From NCBI GenBank assembly GCA_035550595.1, contig DASZOV010000059.1, positions 1 through 64,000 of the forward strand: a DNA stretch of 64,000 bases, read 5' to 3'. How positions within the stretch are numbered: the first letter of the stretch is position 1; each line of letters begins with the position of its first letter. The notes beneath the pieces were generated by a model, which was given only the letters and a program-made list of their open reading frames with translations, did not search any database and was not told the DNA's origin. Below are positions 1-9,985 of this stretch, one piece after another. The DNA is from CALFMR01 sp035550595 (lineage in GTDB: Bacteria > Acidobacteriota > Vicinamibacteria > Vicinamibacterales > SCN-69-37). Both the position numbers and the translations under genes were made by a program.

Positions 1-11
1 CCTCCCAATCG

Positions 12-32
12 GAGGCGGCGATCTGCCGCCTC
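12..32 (-). terminator. hairpin after the MacB permease gene
   Basis: A perfect 8-bp stem (GAGGCGGC pairing with GCCGCCTC) with a 5-nt loop lies 17 nt past the stop codon of the minus-strand permease gene. No T-run follows on the minus strand, so it could end or stabilise the efflux operon transcript but is not a canonical intrinsic terminator. Confidence 0.3.
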
Positions 33-48
33 ACACCTGCGGCTCGCG

Positions 49-1263
49 CTATTCGAACCGGAGGGCGTCGATCGGATCGAGCCCTGCGGCCTTGCGAGCC
101 GGATAGAACCCGAAGAAGATGCCGACCGCCGCCGAGAAGCCCACGGCGACGAGCACGGCATTGGCCGGGACGGAGGCGGCCATGCCTTGGTACAGACGCA
201 GTAATTCTGAGACGAGGAAGCCGAGCGCGATGCCGCAGGCCCCTCCGGCGATGCTGATGACGATCGCTTCGATGAGGAACTGCAGCAACACGTCGGATCC
301 ACGCGCGCCGATGGCCAGACGGAGGCCGATCTCGCGCGTGCGCTCGGTGACCGACACGAGCATGATGTTCATGATGCCGATGCCACCGACCACGAGCGAC
401 ACGCCCGCGATGCCGGCGAGCAGGCTCGTCATCGTGGCCGTGGCCTGCGTCCGGAGCGCGACGATGTCGTCGAGCGTCTGCACGGTGAAGTCGTCCTCGC
501 CCGGGGCGGTTTCGTGCGCCGTACGGAGCGTGGACGTGATCGCGGCGGCGGCCGTGTTGATGCCGTCAGCCGAGGTCGCCGACGCGTAGATGCGCTGGAT
601 GAACGTCGTGCCGGTCAGCTTCTTCATGACCGTCGTGTAGGGCACGAAGATCTGATCGTCCATGTTCGAGCCGCCCGAGCCGGCACCCTTCGACGTCATC
701 ACGCCGAGCACGTGGAAGATGTGATTGCGCACGCGGATCTGCAGCCCCGTGGGATCGACGTCCTCACCGAAGAGCGTGTCCGAGACGTTCGAGCCGAGGA
801 TGGCCACCTTCGCCGCCGACTTCACGTCGTCGTCGGTGAAGAACGAGCCGTACTTGAGCGGCCACGACCGGATGTCGGGCAGGTCGACGTTCGTGCCCTC
901 GACCGAGGTGTTCCAGTTCTGGTTGCCGTAGATGACCTGCTGGCGCGTGCTGATGCTCTCGGCGACGTACTGGAGCTCGGGGAGCTGGCGGAGGAGGGTC
1001 GCGTCGTCGGGCGTGAGGCGCGGGCTGTTGCCGTAGCCCGTTCGCACGCCGCCCGTGTTGACGCTGCCGGCGACGACGGTGATGAGGTTCGTGCCGGCCG
1101 TCTTCACCTGGTCCTCGATCATCTGCTGCGCGCCCGTGCCGAGCGCGACCATCGCGATGACCGCGGCGACACCGATGATCATGCCGAGCATGGTGAGGGC
1201 CGTCCGCATCTTGTTGCGGGCGAGCGCCTTGAACGCGATCCGGAACGTCATGAGTAACGACAT
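49..1263 (-). CDS. MacB-type ABC transporter permease
   Basis: A 404-residue inner-membrane permease of the MacB/LolC type. One N-terminal membrane helix (about residues 20-42) is followed by a large periplasmic MacB_PCD-like domain (about 45-280) and three C-terminal helices, and the protein ends with the family-typical GFYPARKAAGLDPIDALRF. The start is placed at MSLLMTFRIAF, where the homologous region begins; the frame stays open 51 codons upstream but that stretch is Arg/Pro-rich and lies in the preceding gene. It is the last gene of the efflux operon, 25 nt after the ATPase gene. With the ATPase and the MacA-like adaptor it should form a tripartite exporter. In classical MacB the ATPase and permease are fused; here they are separate. 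Confidence 0.93.
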   Translation of the reverse strand: MSLLMTFRIAFKALARNKMRTALTMLGMIIGVAAVIAMVALGTGAQQMIEDQVKTAGTNLITVVAGSVNTGGVRTGYGNSPRLTPDDATLLRQLPELQYVAESISTRQQVIYGNQNWNTSVEGTNVDLPDIRSWPLKYGSFFTDDDVKSAAKVAILGSNVSDTLFGEDVDPTGLQIRVRNHIFHVLGVMTSKGAGSGGSNMDDQIFVPYTTVMKKLTGTTFIQRIYASATSADGINTAAAAITSTLRTAHETAPGEDDFTVQTLDDIVALRTQATATMTSLLAGIAGVSLVVGGIGIMNIMLVSVTERTREIGLRLAIGARGSDVLLQFLIEAIVISIAGGACGIALGFLVSELLRLYQGMAASVPANAVLVAVGFSAAVGIFFGFYPARKAAGLDPIDALRFE

Positions 1264-1288
1264 GGCGACTCTTTTCGGGAAGCGGACG

Positions 1289-2074
<786 letters not shown>

Positions 2075-2159
2075 GTCTGACACTCCCCTCGAAAGACCGT
2101 CCGTGACGACCGGACGCCGACGCGCCGCCGATCGGGCAGCGGCGCGTCAGCCGGTCCGT

Positions 2160-3791
2160 TTACCGCCGGAAGCCGCCGCGGCCGCCGCCACCGGGGCCGC
2201 CGCCGGGCCGCATGCCGCCGAAGTTGCCGCGGCCGCCAGGCCCGAACAGGCTCTGCGTGCGTTCCTCGCTCGTCTGCGGCACGAGCACGCCCGTCACGAG
2301 CTGATCGCCCGGCTTGATGTCACCCGACACGAGCTCGGTGTACTGCGCGTCGTTGATGCCGTAGCGTACGGGAATCGCGGTGAGCTTGTTGGCCTGCGCG
2401 TCCCACTTGTAGACCTGGCCGGTCAGGACGCGGTGGGGTGGCGGCTCGTAGAGCGCGTCAATCTTGTCGGCCGTGAGATCCTTGGCGAAGAGCGCCGGGT
2501 TGACGCCCTCGGTGTTCGCGGCCGGTGTCGCGCCTTCGGCCGCGCCGGCCCCTGCACCTCGACCGCCACGCGCCGCGAACTGCTGGCGCATCGCTTCGCG
2601 CTCTTCCGGCGTCATGTTCGCGAAGTTGCCGCGCCCGCCGCCGAAGCCGGCGCCGCCGTTTCCGCCGTTCCGGCGCCGCCGTTCACCGTTGCCGTTGGCC
2701 GCCTGCTGGCCTTGTCCCTCCGCCTGACCCGCGGCTCCTGCCGCGCCGTTCGCGGCGTTCGCATTCGCGCCGCGTCCGCCGTTCCGGCCGCGGCCGCTCG
2801 GCGGCGGGGTCAGTCCGAGCGCGGTGTACATGTCCGTCGTGGGACGGAAGCGCAGTGCCTGGTTCGGAATCCGCACGACGTTCGGCGCACGCGAGACCAG
2901 GATGTAGACGTTGGCCGTCATGCTCGGCCGCAACTTCAGCTCCGGATTGGGCGCGTCGATCCACACCGGGTAGGTGACGACGTTGCTCTGGATCTGCGCG
3001 TTGAGCCGGACGCTGTTCACCGTGCCGTGGAACGTCTGGTCGGGATACGCATCGACGGTGAACGTCACGTCCGCGCCCTGCTGGATCTTGCCGATGTCGG
3101 ACTCGTCGACGCCCGCGGTCAGCTTCAGCGCGCGCAGGTCGGTCGCGATCGTGAAGAACGGCGTGACGTTCATGCTCGACTGCACCGTCTGGCCGACGTC
3201 GACCTGTCGGGCGACGACGACGCCGTCAATCGGCGACTTGACCTCGGTGTAGGAGACGTTCAGCTTGGCCTGCGAGAGGTTGGCCTTGGCCTGGACGAGC
3301 TGCTTTTCGAGCGAATCGATCTGCGCCTGCCGCGTCTTGACGTTGAGCACGGCCTGTTCCCAGTCCGTCTGGTTGACGAGGCCCTTGTCGTGCAGCTCGG
3401 TCATCCGCTTTTCCGTCTGCTGGTCGTTGAGGAGCTGGACCTTCTGGCTGTCGATGTCGGTCTGCTGCCGCTCGATGTTGGCCTCCTGGATGTCGACCTG
3501 CACCTGCAGCAGCGAGGGATCCAGCTTGGCGACGACCTGGCCCTTGTGGACGATCGAGTTGTAGTCGACGCCCTCGAGCGAGAGGATCGTGCCCGAGACC
3601 TGTGGACCGACGGTGACCGTGCGCTGCGCCTCGAGCGTGCCGGTGGCCTGCACCTGTTCCAGGATCGTGCCCTGCGACACGGCGGCCTGCGTCACCTGCG
3701 CCTTCTCGCCGGAGTCGCCGCGCCCAAAGAAGTAGTAGCCGCCGATCGCGGCCAACCCCAGAATGACGAAAATCGTGACCAGTCTTTTCAT
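2160..3791 (-). CDS. MacA-like periplasmic adaptor with a Gly/Arg/Asn-rich insertion
   Basis: Membrane-fusion (HlyD/MacA) adaptor expected to link the MacB-type transporter to TolC. An N-terminal signal anchor (residues 3-22) is followed by a biotinyl-lipoyl half-motif (55-90), an alpha-helical hairpin (about 95-178), the second lipoyl half (YTEVKSPIDGVVVARQV) and beta-barrel domains (220-315). At 543 residues it is much longer than typical MacA (about 370). The excess is a low-complexity insertion at about 331-425, rich in Gly, Arg, Asn and Ala and containing MTPEEREAMRQQF, plus a Gly/Arg-rich tail after about 515. The start ATG is 9 nt past the stop of the RND pump gene, so the genes are co-transcribed. 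Confidence 0.92.
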   Translation of the reverse strand: MKRLVTIFVILGLAAIGGYYFFGRGDSGEKAQVTQAAVSQGTILEQVQATGTLEAQRTVTVGPQVSGTILSLEGVDYNSIVHKGQVVAKLDPSLLQVQVDIQEANIERQQTDIDSQKVQLLNDQQTEKRMTELHDKGLVNQTDWEQAVLNVKTRQAQIDSLEKQLVQAKANLSQAKLNVSYTEVKSPIDGVVVARQVDVGQTVQSSMNVTPFFTIATDLRALKLTAGVDESDIGKIQQGADVTFTVDAYPDQTFHGTVNSVRLNAQIQSNVVTYPVWIDAPNPELKLRPSMTANVYILVSRAPNVVRIPNQALRFRPTTDMYTALGLTPPPSGRGRNGGRGANANAANGAAGAAGQAEGQGQQAANGNGERRRRNGGNGGAGFGGGRGNFANMTPEEREAMRQQFAARGGRGAGAGAAEGATPAANTEGVNPALFAKDLTADKIDALYEPPPHRVLTGQVYKWDAQANKLTAIPVRYGINDAQYTELVSGDIKPGDQLVTGVLVPQTSEERTQSLFGPGGRGNFGGMRPGGGPGGGGRGGFRR

Positions 3792-3800
3792 GATCGTCCG

Positions 3801-6800
3801 CTAGGCCTGCTCTGGGTTCGAGTGCACCGCCCGTCGGCGCAGTCCGCTCCAGCCTTCTTCGAATAACGTGTACACGCTCGGCACGAGCACCAGCGTGACG
3901 AGCGTCGAGGTGATGAGCCCGCCGATGACCACCCGCGCGAGCGGCGCCTGCAGTTCGGCCCCTTCGCCGATGCCGAGCGCCATGGGCACGAGACCCAGGA
4001 TGGTCGTGAGCGTCGTCATGATGATGGGCCGCAACCGGGTCCGTCCGGCCAGCTCGACCGCCTCCCGCAGTTCCATGCCGTCACGCCGTCGGAGGACGTT
4101 CGTGTAATCCACGAGCAGGATGGCATTACTTACGACGATGCCCGCCAGCATGATTACTCCGATATACGCCTGGAGGCTGAAGGACGTTGACGTCAGCTTC
4201 AACGCGGTCACCACGCCGATGGCCGCCACCGGCACCGAGAACATGACCACGAACGGGTCGCGAAACGACTCGTACTGCGAAGCCATGACCGCGTACACGA
4301 GCAGGACGCCGAGCAGGAGCAGCCACTGGAGCTGCTGGAACGCCCGGCCCTGCTGTTCGACCTCGGCGCCGAACCCGACCGAGAAACCCTGCGGCACCCG
4401 GACCTCGGGCAGCCGCGCCTGAATGGCGTCGACGGCCTCGCCGAGCGGCATGTCGGCGTCGAGCTCCGCGTTGACGGTCGTGATGCGCTGCTGGTTCTTG
4501 CGGTTGATTTCGGTCGGACCTGTCTGCGGCCGCAGATCGAGCACGTTCTCGGCCGGCAGCACCTGGCCGGCCGGCGTGCTGATGAGCACGTCGTTCACCG
4601 ACGACGACCGCGCGCGATCCTCTTCGCGCAGGCGTACGACGATCGGGTATTCCTTGCCGCTCTCGCGATAGACGGCGGCCTGCGTGCCGCTGATGTTGGT
4701 GCGGATGGTGTTGGCCACGCCCGACACCGACAGGCCCAGGAGCGCGGCCTTGGGGCGGTCCACGCGGATGGCCAGTTCGGGCCGGCCTTCTTCGCGGCCG
4801 AGCTGCGGGTTGGCGATGCCCGGCACGTCACGGACGACAGACAGCACGTTGTCGGCGATCCGCCGCGCGTCGCCGAGATTCTCGCCACGAATCTCGACCG
4901 CGAGCCGGCTGTCGTCCGTGCCGCCGCTGAGGATGCGCGTGAGCTGGTTGTTGCCGCCCGAGGCGCGCGTCGTGATCTGCGCGCCGGGGATGCCGACGAG
5001 GACGCCGCGGAGATCGGTCGCGATCTGGTCGCTCGACCGATCGCGCTCGGTGCGCGGCGTGAGCTTCACCGTGAGCCGCACCGTCGATGCGCCCGCGCCC
5101 CAGCCACCGCCGCCCGCGCTGCTGAGCACACTCGTCATCTCGGGCACGTAGGTGCGGACGAGATCTTCGAGCTGGATGGCCACGGCCTCGCTGCGTTCGA
5201 TGCGCGTGCCCGACGGCAGTCGTGCGTTGATCGAGACCTGGCCCTCGTCGGTGGCCGGCACGAGCTCGGTGGGAATCGTGGGCAGGAGGAGGACGGCGAG
5301 CACCGTGAGTCCGGCCGCGATGGCGAGCACGGTCGGCCGGCGCTGCAGCGCGTGGTGGAGCACTGTCCGATAGAAGTCGTCGAGCCCTTCGAGCGCGCGC
5401 TCGCTGGCCGTGAACAGCCGCCCGCTCAGCCCCGTCCGCTCGGCGACCGGCGGCGGCAGCCGCAGGAACCGCGAGCAGAGCACCGGCACGAGCGTCACCG
5501 CGACGAACAGCGACATCGCCAGCGAGAACATGACGACGACCGAGAGCTGGATGAAGATGACGCTCGAGATCCCCGAGAGGAAGAGCAGCGGCACGAAGAC
5601 GGCCACGTGCGTGAGCGTCGACGCGAGAATGGCCGACCAGACCTCCTCGCTGCCGTCGATCGCCGCCTGCAGGCGCGGCTTGCCGAGTTCCATGTGCCGG
5701 AACGTGTTCTCGAGCACGACGATCGACGCGTCGACGATCATGCCCACGCCGAGCGCCAGCCCGCCGAACGTCATCGTGTTGAGCGTGAAGCCCGCGAAGT
5801 AGAGCAACGCGAACGTGCCGATGATCGAAATCGGAATCGACGTGCAGATGATGAACGTCGACCGGATGTTGCGCAGGAACAGGAAGATGATCGCGACGAC
5901 CAGGAACGACCCGATGTAGACGGCCTCGCGCACCGCCGCAATCGAGCTCTCGATGTAGGTCGACTGATCGTCGAGCAGCGTCAGGTGGACCGACGGCACC
6001 TCGCGGTTCGTCCGCTCGATTTCCGCGCGCACGGCCGCGGCGACCGCCACCGTGTTCTCGCCCGACTGCTTGGTCACCTGCATCTGCACGCCGGGCTTGC
6101 CGTTGATGCGCTGGAACGATCGGAAGTCTTCCGTCGTGTCGCGCACATCAGCGATGTCGCGCAGGTAGACGGGGACGCCGTTCTTCGTGAGGACGACGAG
6201 GTCGCGAATTTCGCCCAGGTTCTGGAACTGGCCCTGGCTCCGCAGGAGGTACGTCGTGTCGCCTTCGTCGACCTCGCCGAGCGGGATGTTCTGGTTCTCG
6301 TTGCCGATCGCCTGGACGACGCGGTCGACCGAGAGGTCGAGCGCGGTGATCTTCTCCTTCGACAGCTCGACGTGGATCTCGCGCCGCAGGCCGCCGTTGA
6401 CCGTGACGGCCGCCACGCCACGCGCGCGTTCGAAGCGCGGCACGAGGTCGTTCTCGGCGAGCTCGCGGAGCGTGACGCGGTCGTAATCGCCCTCGACGCC
6501 GATGCGGATGATGGGCGAGGCCGACGCGTCGTACTTGAAGATGGTCGGCGGATCGGCTTCCTCCGGCAGGCGGCCGCGCACGCGATCGACGCGCGTGCGC
6601 ACTTCGTCGGCCGCCTCCGAGAGATCGGTGCCCCAGGTGAAGTTGAGGCGCACGGTGCCCGATCCTTCCGAAGCGGTCGAGTCCATCTGCTCGAGGCCCG
6701 GCACGGCCGCGAGCTGCTGCTCGAGCGGGCGGACGATGATCTCTTCGATTTCCTGCGGGCCGACGCCGGCATAGCCGACGCGCACCGTGATGCTCGGGTA

Positions 6801-6923
6801 GGTGAGGTCCGGCATCAGGTCGACTGGCAGCCGGAAGATCGCGATGGCGCCGAGCAGCACGATGACCGCCGACGCCATGAACATCGTGACCGGCCGCTCG
6901 ATGGCGAAGCGCGGAATGCTCAT
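3801..6923 (-). CDS. RND-family efflux pump (AcrB/HAE1-like)
   Basis: A 1040-residue inner-membrane proton-driven exporter. It opens with the classic cytoplasmic lead and first helix (MSIPRFAIERPVTMFMAS) and has the two repeated porter and membrane halves of the superfamily. The TM4 motif reads GMIVDASIVVLEN: Asp398 matches the first residue of the AcrB Asp-Asp proton-relay pair, and the second is Ala399. The start is set at 6923 by a GGAG 7 nt upstream and by the family N-terminus; the frame is open 47 codons further but that stretch looks non-coding. It is preceded by its own adaptor and followed by a MacA-like adaptor. Confidence 0.95.
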   Translation of the reverse strand: MSIPRFAIERPVTMFMASAVIVLLGAIAIFRLPVDLMPDLTYPSITVRVGYAGVGPQEIEEIIVRPLEQQLAAVPGLEQMDSTASEGSGTVRLNFTWGTDLSEAADEVRTRVDRVRGRLPEEADPPTIFKYDASASPIIRIGVEGDYDRVTLRELAENDLVPRFERARGVAAVTVNGGLRREIHVELSKEKITALDLSVDRVVQAIGNENQNIPLGEVDEGDTTYLLRSQGQFQNLGEIRDLVVLTKNGVPVYLRDIADVRDTTEDFRSFQRINGKPGVQMQVTKQSGENTVAVAAAVRAEIERTNREVPSVHLTLLDDQSTYIESSIAAVREAVYIGSFLVVAIIFLFLRNIRSTFIICTSIPISIIGTFALLYFAGFTLNTMTFGGLALGVGMIVDASIVVLENTFRHMELGKPRLQAAIDGSEEVWSAILASTLTHVAVFVPLLFLSGISSVIFIQLSVVVMFSLAMSLFVAVTLVPVLCSRFLRLPPPVAERTGLSGRLFTASERALEGLDDFYRTVLHHALQRRPTVLAIAAGLTVLAVLLLPTIPTELVPATDEGQVSINARLPSGTRIERSEAVAIQLEDLVRTYVPEMTSVLSSAGGGGWGAGASTVRLTVKLTPRTERDRSSDQIATDLRGVLVGIPGAQITTRASGGNNQLTRILSGGTDDSRLAVEIRGENLGDARRIADNVLSVVRDVPGIANPQLGREEGRPELAIRVDRPKAALLGLSVSGVANTIRTNISGTQAAVYRESGKEYPIVVRLREEDRARSSSVNDVLISTPAGQVLPAENVLDLRPQTGPTEINRKNQQRITTVNAELDADMPLGEAVDAIQARLPEVRVPQGFSVGFGAEVEQQGRAFQQLQWLLLLGVLLVYAVMASQYESFRDPFVVMFSVPVAAIGVVTALKLTSTSFSLQAYIGVIMLAGIVVSNAILLVDYTNVLRRRDGMELREAVELAGRTRLRPIIMTTLTTILGLVPMALGIGEGAELQAPLARVVIGGLITSTLVTLVLVPSVYTLFEEGWSGLRRRAVHSNPEQA

Positions 6924-6978
6924 GACAGACTCCGGCTGGAGAGCGGGCTCGAGGTGGACGCCGCGCGCGCCGGCATCC

Positions 6979-8166
6979 TCACAGGCCGTTGACGCCGGCC
7001 GCGCGGCCAGCGTCCTCCGTGGCGAGGGTGACCCGATCGCCATCGCGCAGCGCCAGCGCGCCAATCGTCACGACACGAGTGCCCTCGGCGAGCGGGTCGA
7101 CGAGCTCGACCCGCTCACCGTCCGAGATGCCGGTCCGCAGTTCGCGAAAGTGCGCCGTCGTGCCGTCGAGCACGTACACGCCGTGCTTCCCGTCCACGTC
7201 GACGACCGCGTCGCGCGGCACGGTCAGCGCGTTGTCGTGCTGCTCGGCCGTGAGACGCACGCGCGCGTACATGCCGGGCTTCAGCCGATAGCCCGGGTTC
7301 GGCACCTCGATCTCCATCGTCGCCGTGCGCGTGGCCGGGTCGAAGACCGGCGCGACACGGCTGACGTGACCCTGGAACTGTTCGCCGGGGAACGCGTCGA
7401 CCTCGACGACCGCATCGGCGCCCTGCGTGATGCGGCGGAAATCCTTCTCGATCAGGTTCGCGACGAGCCGGACCGTGCCGATCGACACGACGGAGAGCAC
7501 GGCCGTGTTCGTCCCGGCGAACGCGCCCGGATCCAGGTTGCGCCGGCCGACGACGCCGTCGAGCGGCGACCGCACGGTCGTGTTCGCGAGGTTGATTTCC
7601 AGCTCGTCGAGGCGGGCCTGGGTGGACTGGAGTTGAGCTTTCGCGACCGTCACCTGGGAGACCGCGGAGTTGTGCCGGGCCTCCGCGTCTTCGAGCCCCT
7701 GCTTCGAGAGCAGGCCGCCCTCGTAGCTGGCGCGCGCACGTGTCAGCGCGCTCTCGGCCACCTTCAGGTCGTTCTCACGCGCGACGACGGTGGCGCGGTT
7801 CACTTCGAGGTTGGCCTTGGACTGGTTGACCTGCTCGCGAATCTCGCGGTCGTCGACTTGCGCGAGCGGCTGGCCGGTCGTGACGCGATCGCCCAGCCGG
7901 ACGTTGACCGCCTCGAGCCGGCCGGCGACGCGCGGCACGATGTCCACGGTCGCTGCGCCAATCAGGTTGCCGACGACCGCAATCGATGCCACGACGTCGT
8001 CGCGGGTGACGAGCCCGGTCTCGACGGCCATCGCCGTCGCGCTGCCCCGGCCGCCCGAGCCGCTCCCCGTTGTCGCCGCGGGCGTCGCCGCGTCACCCGA
8101 TCGGTAGAGCCACGCGCCCGTCGCGACGACCGCCAACGCGCCAACGAGAACGATCGCGGTTCTCAC
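6979..8166 (-). CDS. RND efflux periplasmic adaptor (membrane fusion protein)
   Basis: A 395-residue HlyD/AcrA-like adaptor: N-terminal signal or anchor helix (2-20), Gly/Ser linker, lipoyl domain (about 65-105), coiled-coil hairpin (105-175), second lipoyl half (NTTVRSPLDGVVGRRNL), beta-barrel and membrane-proximal domains. It starts with GTG at 8166, overlapping the TGA stop of tolC (GTGA), so translation is probably coupled. It lies directly upstream of the RND pump gene and is its obvious partner. Confidence 0.94.
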   Translation of the reverse strand: MRTAIVLVGALAVVATGAWLYRSGDAATPAATTGSGSGGRGSATAMAVETGLVTRDDVVASIAVVGNLIGAATVDIVPRVAGRLEAVNVRLGDRVTTGQPLAQVDDREIREQVNQSKANLEVNRATVVARENDLKVAESALTRARASYEGGLLSKQGLEDAEARHNSAVSQVTVAKAQLQSTQARLDELEINLANTTVRSPLDGVVGRRNLDPGAFAGTNTAVLSVVSIGTVRLVANLIEKDFRRITQGADAVVEVDAFPGEQFQGHVSRVAPVFDPATRTATMEIEVPNPGYRLKPGMYARVRLTAEQHDNALTVPRDAVVDVDGKHGVYVLDGTTAHFRELRTGISDGERVELVDPLAEGTRVVTIGALALRDGDRVTLATEDAGRAAGVNGL

Positions 8167-9929
8167 TGGCCGCCGCCGAAGTTGCCGCCGCCCCCGCCGC
8201 TGCTGATGGTCCCGCCGCCACTGCCGCCCACGCGCTGCACGCGATCGAACTCGGCCACGGCGTTGAGGTAGGAGATGAGTGCCTGCAACTCGGTCAACCG
8301 AGCCTGCGTCAGCGCGTTCTGCGCCTGGACGACGTTGTAGTTGGTCGACATGCCGACGTCGAAGCGCGTCTGTTCAGCCTCGGCGTTCCGTTCCTGCGCC
8401 TCGCGGTTTTTCTGAGCGGCTTGGTACTGCTTGTAGCTGTTCTCGACCGAGAGCCCGGCGCTCGTCACGCTCGACGAGACCGACAGCTCGGACGCTTTGA
8501 GCTGGGCCTGCGACTGCTGGAGCTGGAGCTCGGCGCGGGCGTAGTTGGCCTTGGCCTGCCGCATGAAGAGCGGGTAGGTGAAGGTGAACTGCGTGCTCCA
8601 GGTCGGCAACGTGAATCCGAACGCCTGGGACAGCGCGTCGAGGTACCCACCCGGAAGCCGATCGGTCGAACCCTGTTGGATCAACTCCGGACCACCCTGG
8701 CCGGCGACCTGATATCGCGCGACCAGATCCAACTGTGGCTTCATCAGGTCTTGCGTGACGTCCAGGTTCAACTGACTGACCTCGATGTTGCGCTTGGCCT
8801 GTACCAGGTCCGTGCGCTGCGCGAGGGCCGTCCGGACGGCTTCCGGGATGTTCACGGTCTGGACGGACAACTGCGGCCGCTCGGTCGGATCGATCGTGCG
8901 CTGATAAATGGGATCGTCCGGTCCGGTGGCGAGGAGCTGCTGGAGGTTGATCTCGGCCGTCCGCCAATTGATCTGCGCGTTGAGGAGGCTCTGTTCCGCC
9001 GAGGCGACTTGCGCTTCCGGGGTCACCGTGTCGATGGGGGCCAGCGTGCCGATCTCGACCTTGGTCCTGTTGTCTTCGAAGAGGCGCTGCGCGAGGTCGA
9101 GGGCGCGCTGCTGGATCTCGATCTGCTCGATGGCTTCGCGGAGATTCCAGTATGCCGTGCGGACGTTGGCCTTCGTGTTCTCGATGGTCGTGAGCAACTG
9201 GATGTCCGCGATCTGCCGCTGCACGGAGAGCGTGCGGAGCTGATTACGTGTCGTGTCGATCTTGAAGCCCTGCAGCAATGGCTGCGTGTAGCTCAGGTTC
9301 AGGCCGGTCTGATAGGCCGGGTTGAAACGATTCTGCGAGGAGTTCGACGTCGCGCGGCTGTTGTTGAAGTTCGCCTGCAGGCGACCGCCGTACCACGGCA
9401 TGGTCTCCGTCATCGTGCCGTTGAAGTTCTGCGTCAGACCGGTGACGACGTTCCGTTCCTCGAGGAAGCTGCCGTTCTGCGACTTCTGGCTCGTGTACCC
9501 GTACTGTCCCTGCAACTGCGGCAGGAACGACGCCCGGGCCGCCGCCAACTGATAGTCCACGCCGGGCGGGTTCATCCGCGCGGCCTTCAGATCCAGGTTG
9601 TTCTCGAGTGCCATGTCCATGGCCTGCTCGAGCGTCAGGTTCAGCAGCGTCGTGCCCGGCCGCGCCGTGGGCACGGCCTCGCCGACGACGTAATGGTCCA
9701 CGGTCGCGTTCGCGGGCGGAGCCGCCGGGGCCTGAGAGCTCGGCGCGACTGGCGTCGTCGTCGAGGGAGCGGGAGCCGGCGTTTGGGCCGGCGTCACCGG
9801 CGCGGGAGTGGCAGGGCTTGGCGCCGCGGGTGTGGCCGGCGTCGTCTGTTGGGCCGAAGCCGTGGCGACCATGGCCGCCACGGCGAGCGCGAGCGTCCAT
9901 GGTGTCGCGTTGCGCAGAACGTTCTTCAT
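8163..9929 (-). CDS. TolC-family outer-membrane efflux protein
   Basis: A 588-residue outer-membrane channel for the exporters encoded downstream. A clear signal peptide (cleavage after residues ending ATASA) is followed by a Pro/Ala/Thr-rich linker (about 28-75) and two tandem OEP repeats of coiled-coil and beta-strand type starting near LTLEQAMDMALENNLDLK. The mature C-terminus is Gly/Ser-rich. The ATG at 9929 is preceded by AGGAG at about 10 nt; 104 further open upstream codons are not protein-like. Gene order suggests both the RND and the MacAB-like pumps share this channel. Confidence 0.95.
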   Translation of the reverse strand: MKNVLRNATPWTLALAVAAMVATASAQQTTPATPAAPSPATPAPVTPAQTPAPAPSTTTPVAPSSQAPAAPPANATVDHYVVGEAVPTARPGTTLLNLTLEQAMDMALENNLDLKAARMNPPGVDYQLAAARASFLPQLQGQYGYTSQKSQNGSFLEERNVVTGLTQNFNGTMTETMPWYGGRLQANFNNSRATSNSSQNRFNPAYQTGLNLSYTQPLLQGFKIDTTRNQLRTLSVQRQIADIQLLTTIENTKANVRTAYWNLREAIEQIEIQQRALDLAQRLFEDNRTKVEIGTLAPIDTVTPEAQVASAEQSLLNAQINWRTAEINLQQLLATGPDDPIYQRTIDPTERPQLSVQTVNIPEAVRTALAQRTDLVQAKRNIEVSQLNLDVTQDLMKPQLDLVARYQVAGQGGPELIQQGSTDRLPGGYLDALSQAFGFTLPTWSTQFTFTYPLFMRQAKANYARAELQLQQSQAQLKASELSVSSSVTSAGLSVENSYKQYQAAQKNREAQERNAEAEQTRFDVGMSTNYNVVQAQNALTQARLTELQALISYLNAVAEFDRVQRVGGSGGGTISSGGGGGNFGGGQ

Positions 9930-9985
9930 TGCCGTGTCACTCCTGAGTGAGAAGGTGGCCGGACGAGCCGCCGGCCGTCGGAATC

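Noticed and set aside
12..32. Strong intrinsic terminator at the left edge
   Set aside because: The stem is perfect but there is no T-run, so only a low-confidence hairpin is listed.
5352..6992. Long open frame (546 codons) antisense to the RND pump gene
   Set aside because: It is His/Arg/Asp-rich with no domain, as expected from the reverse complement of a GC-rich gene; the RND frame is unambiguous.
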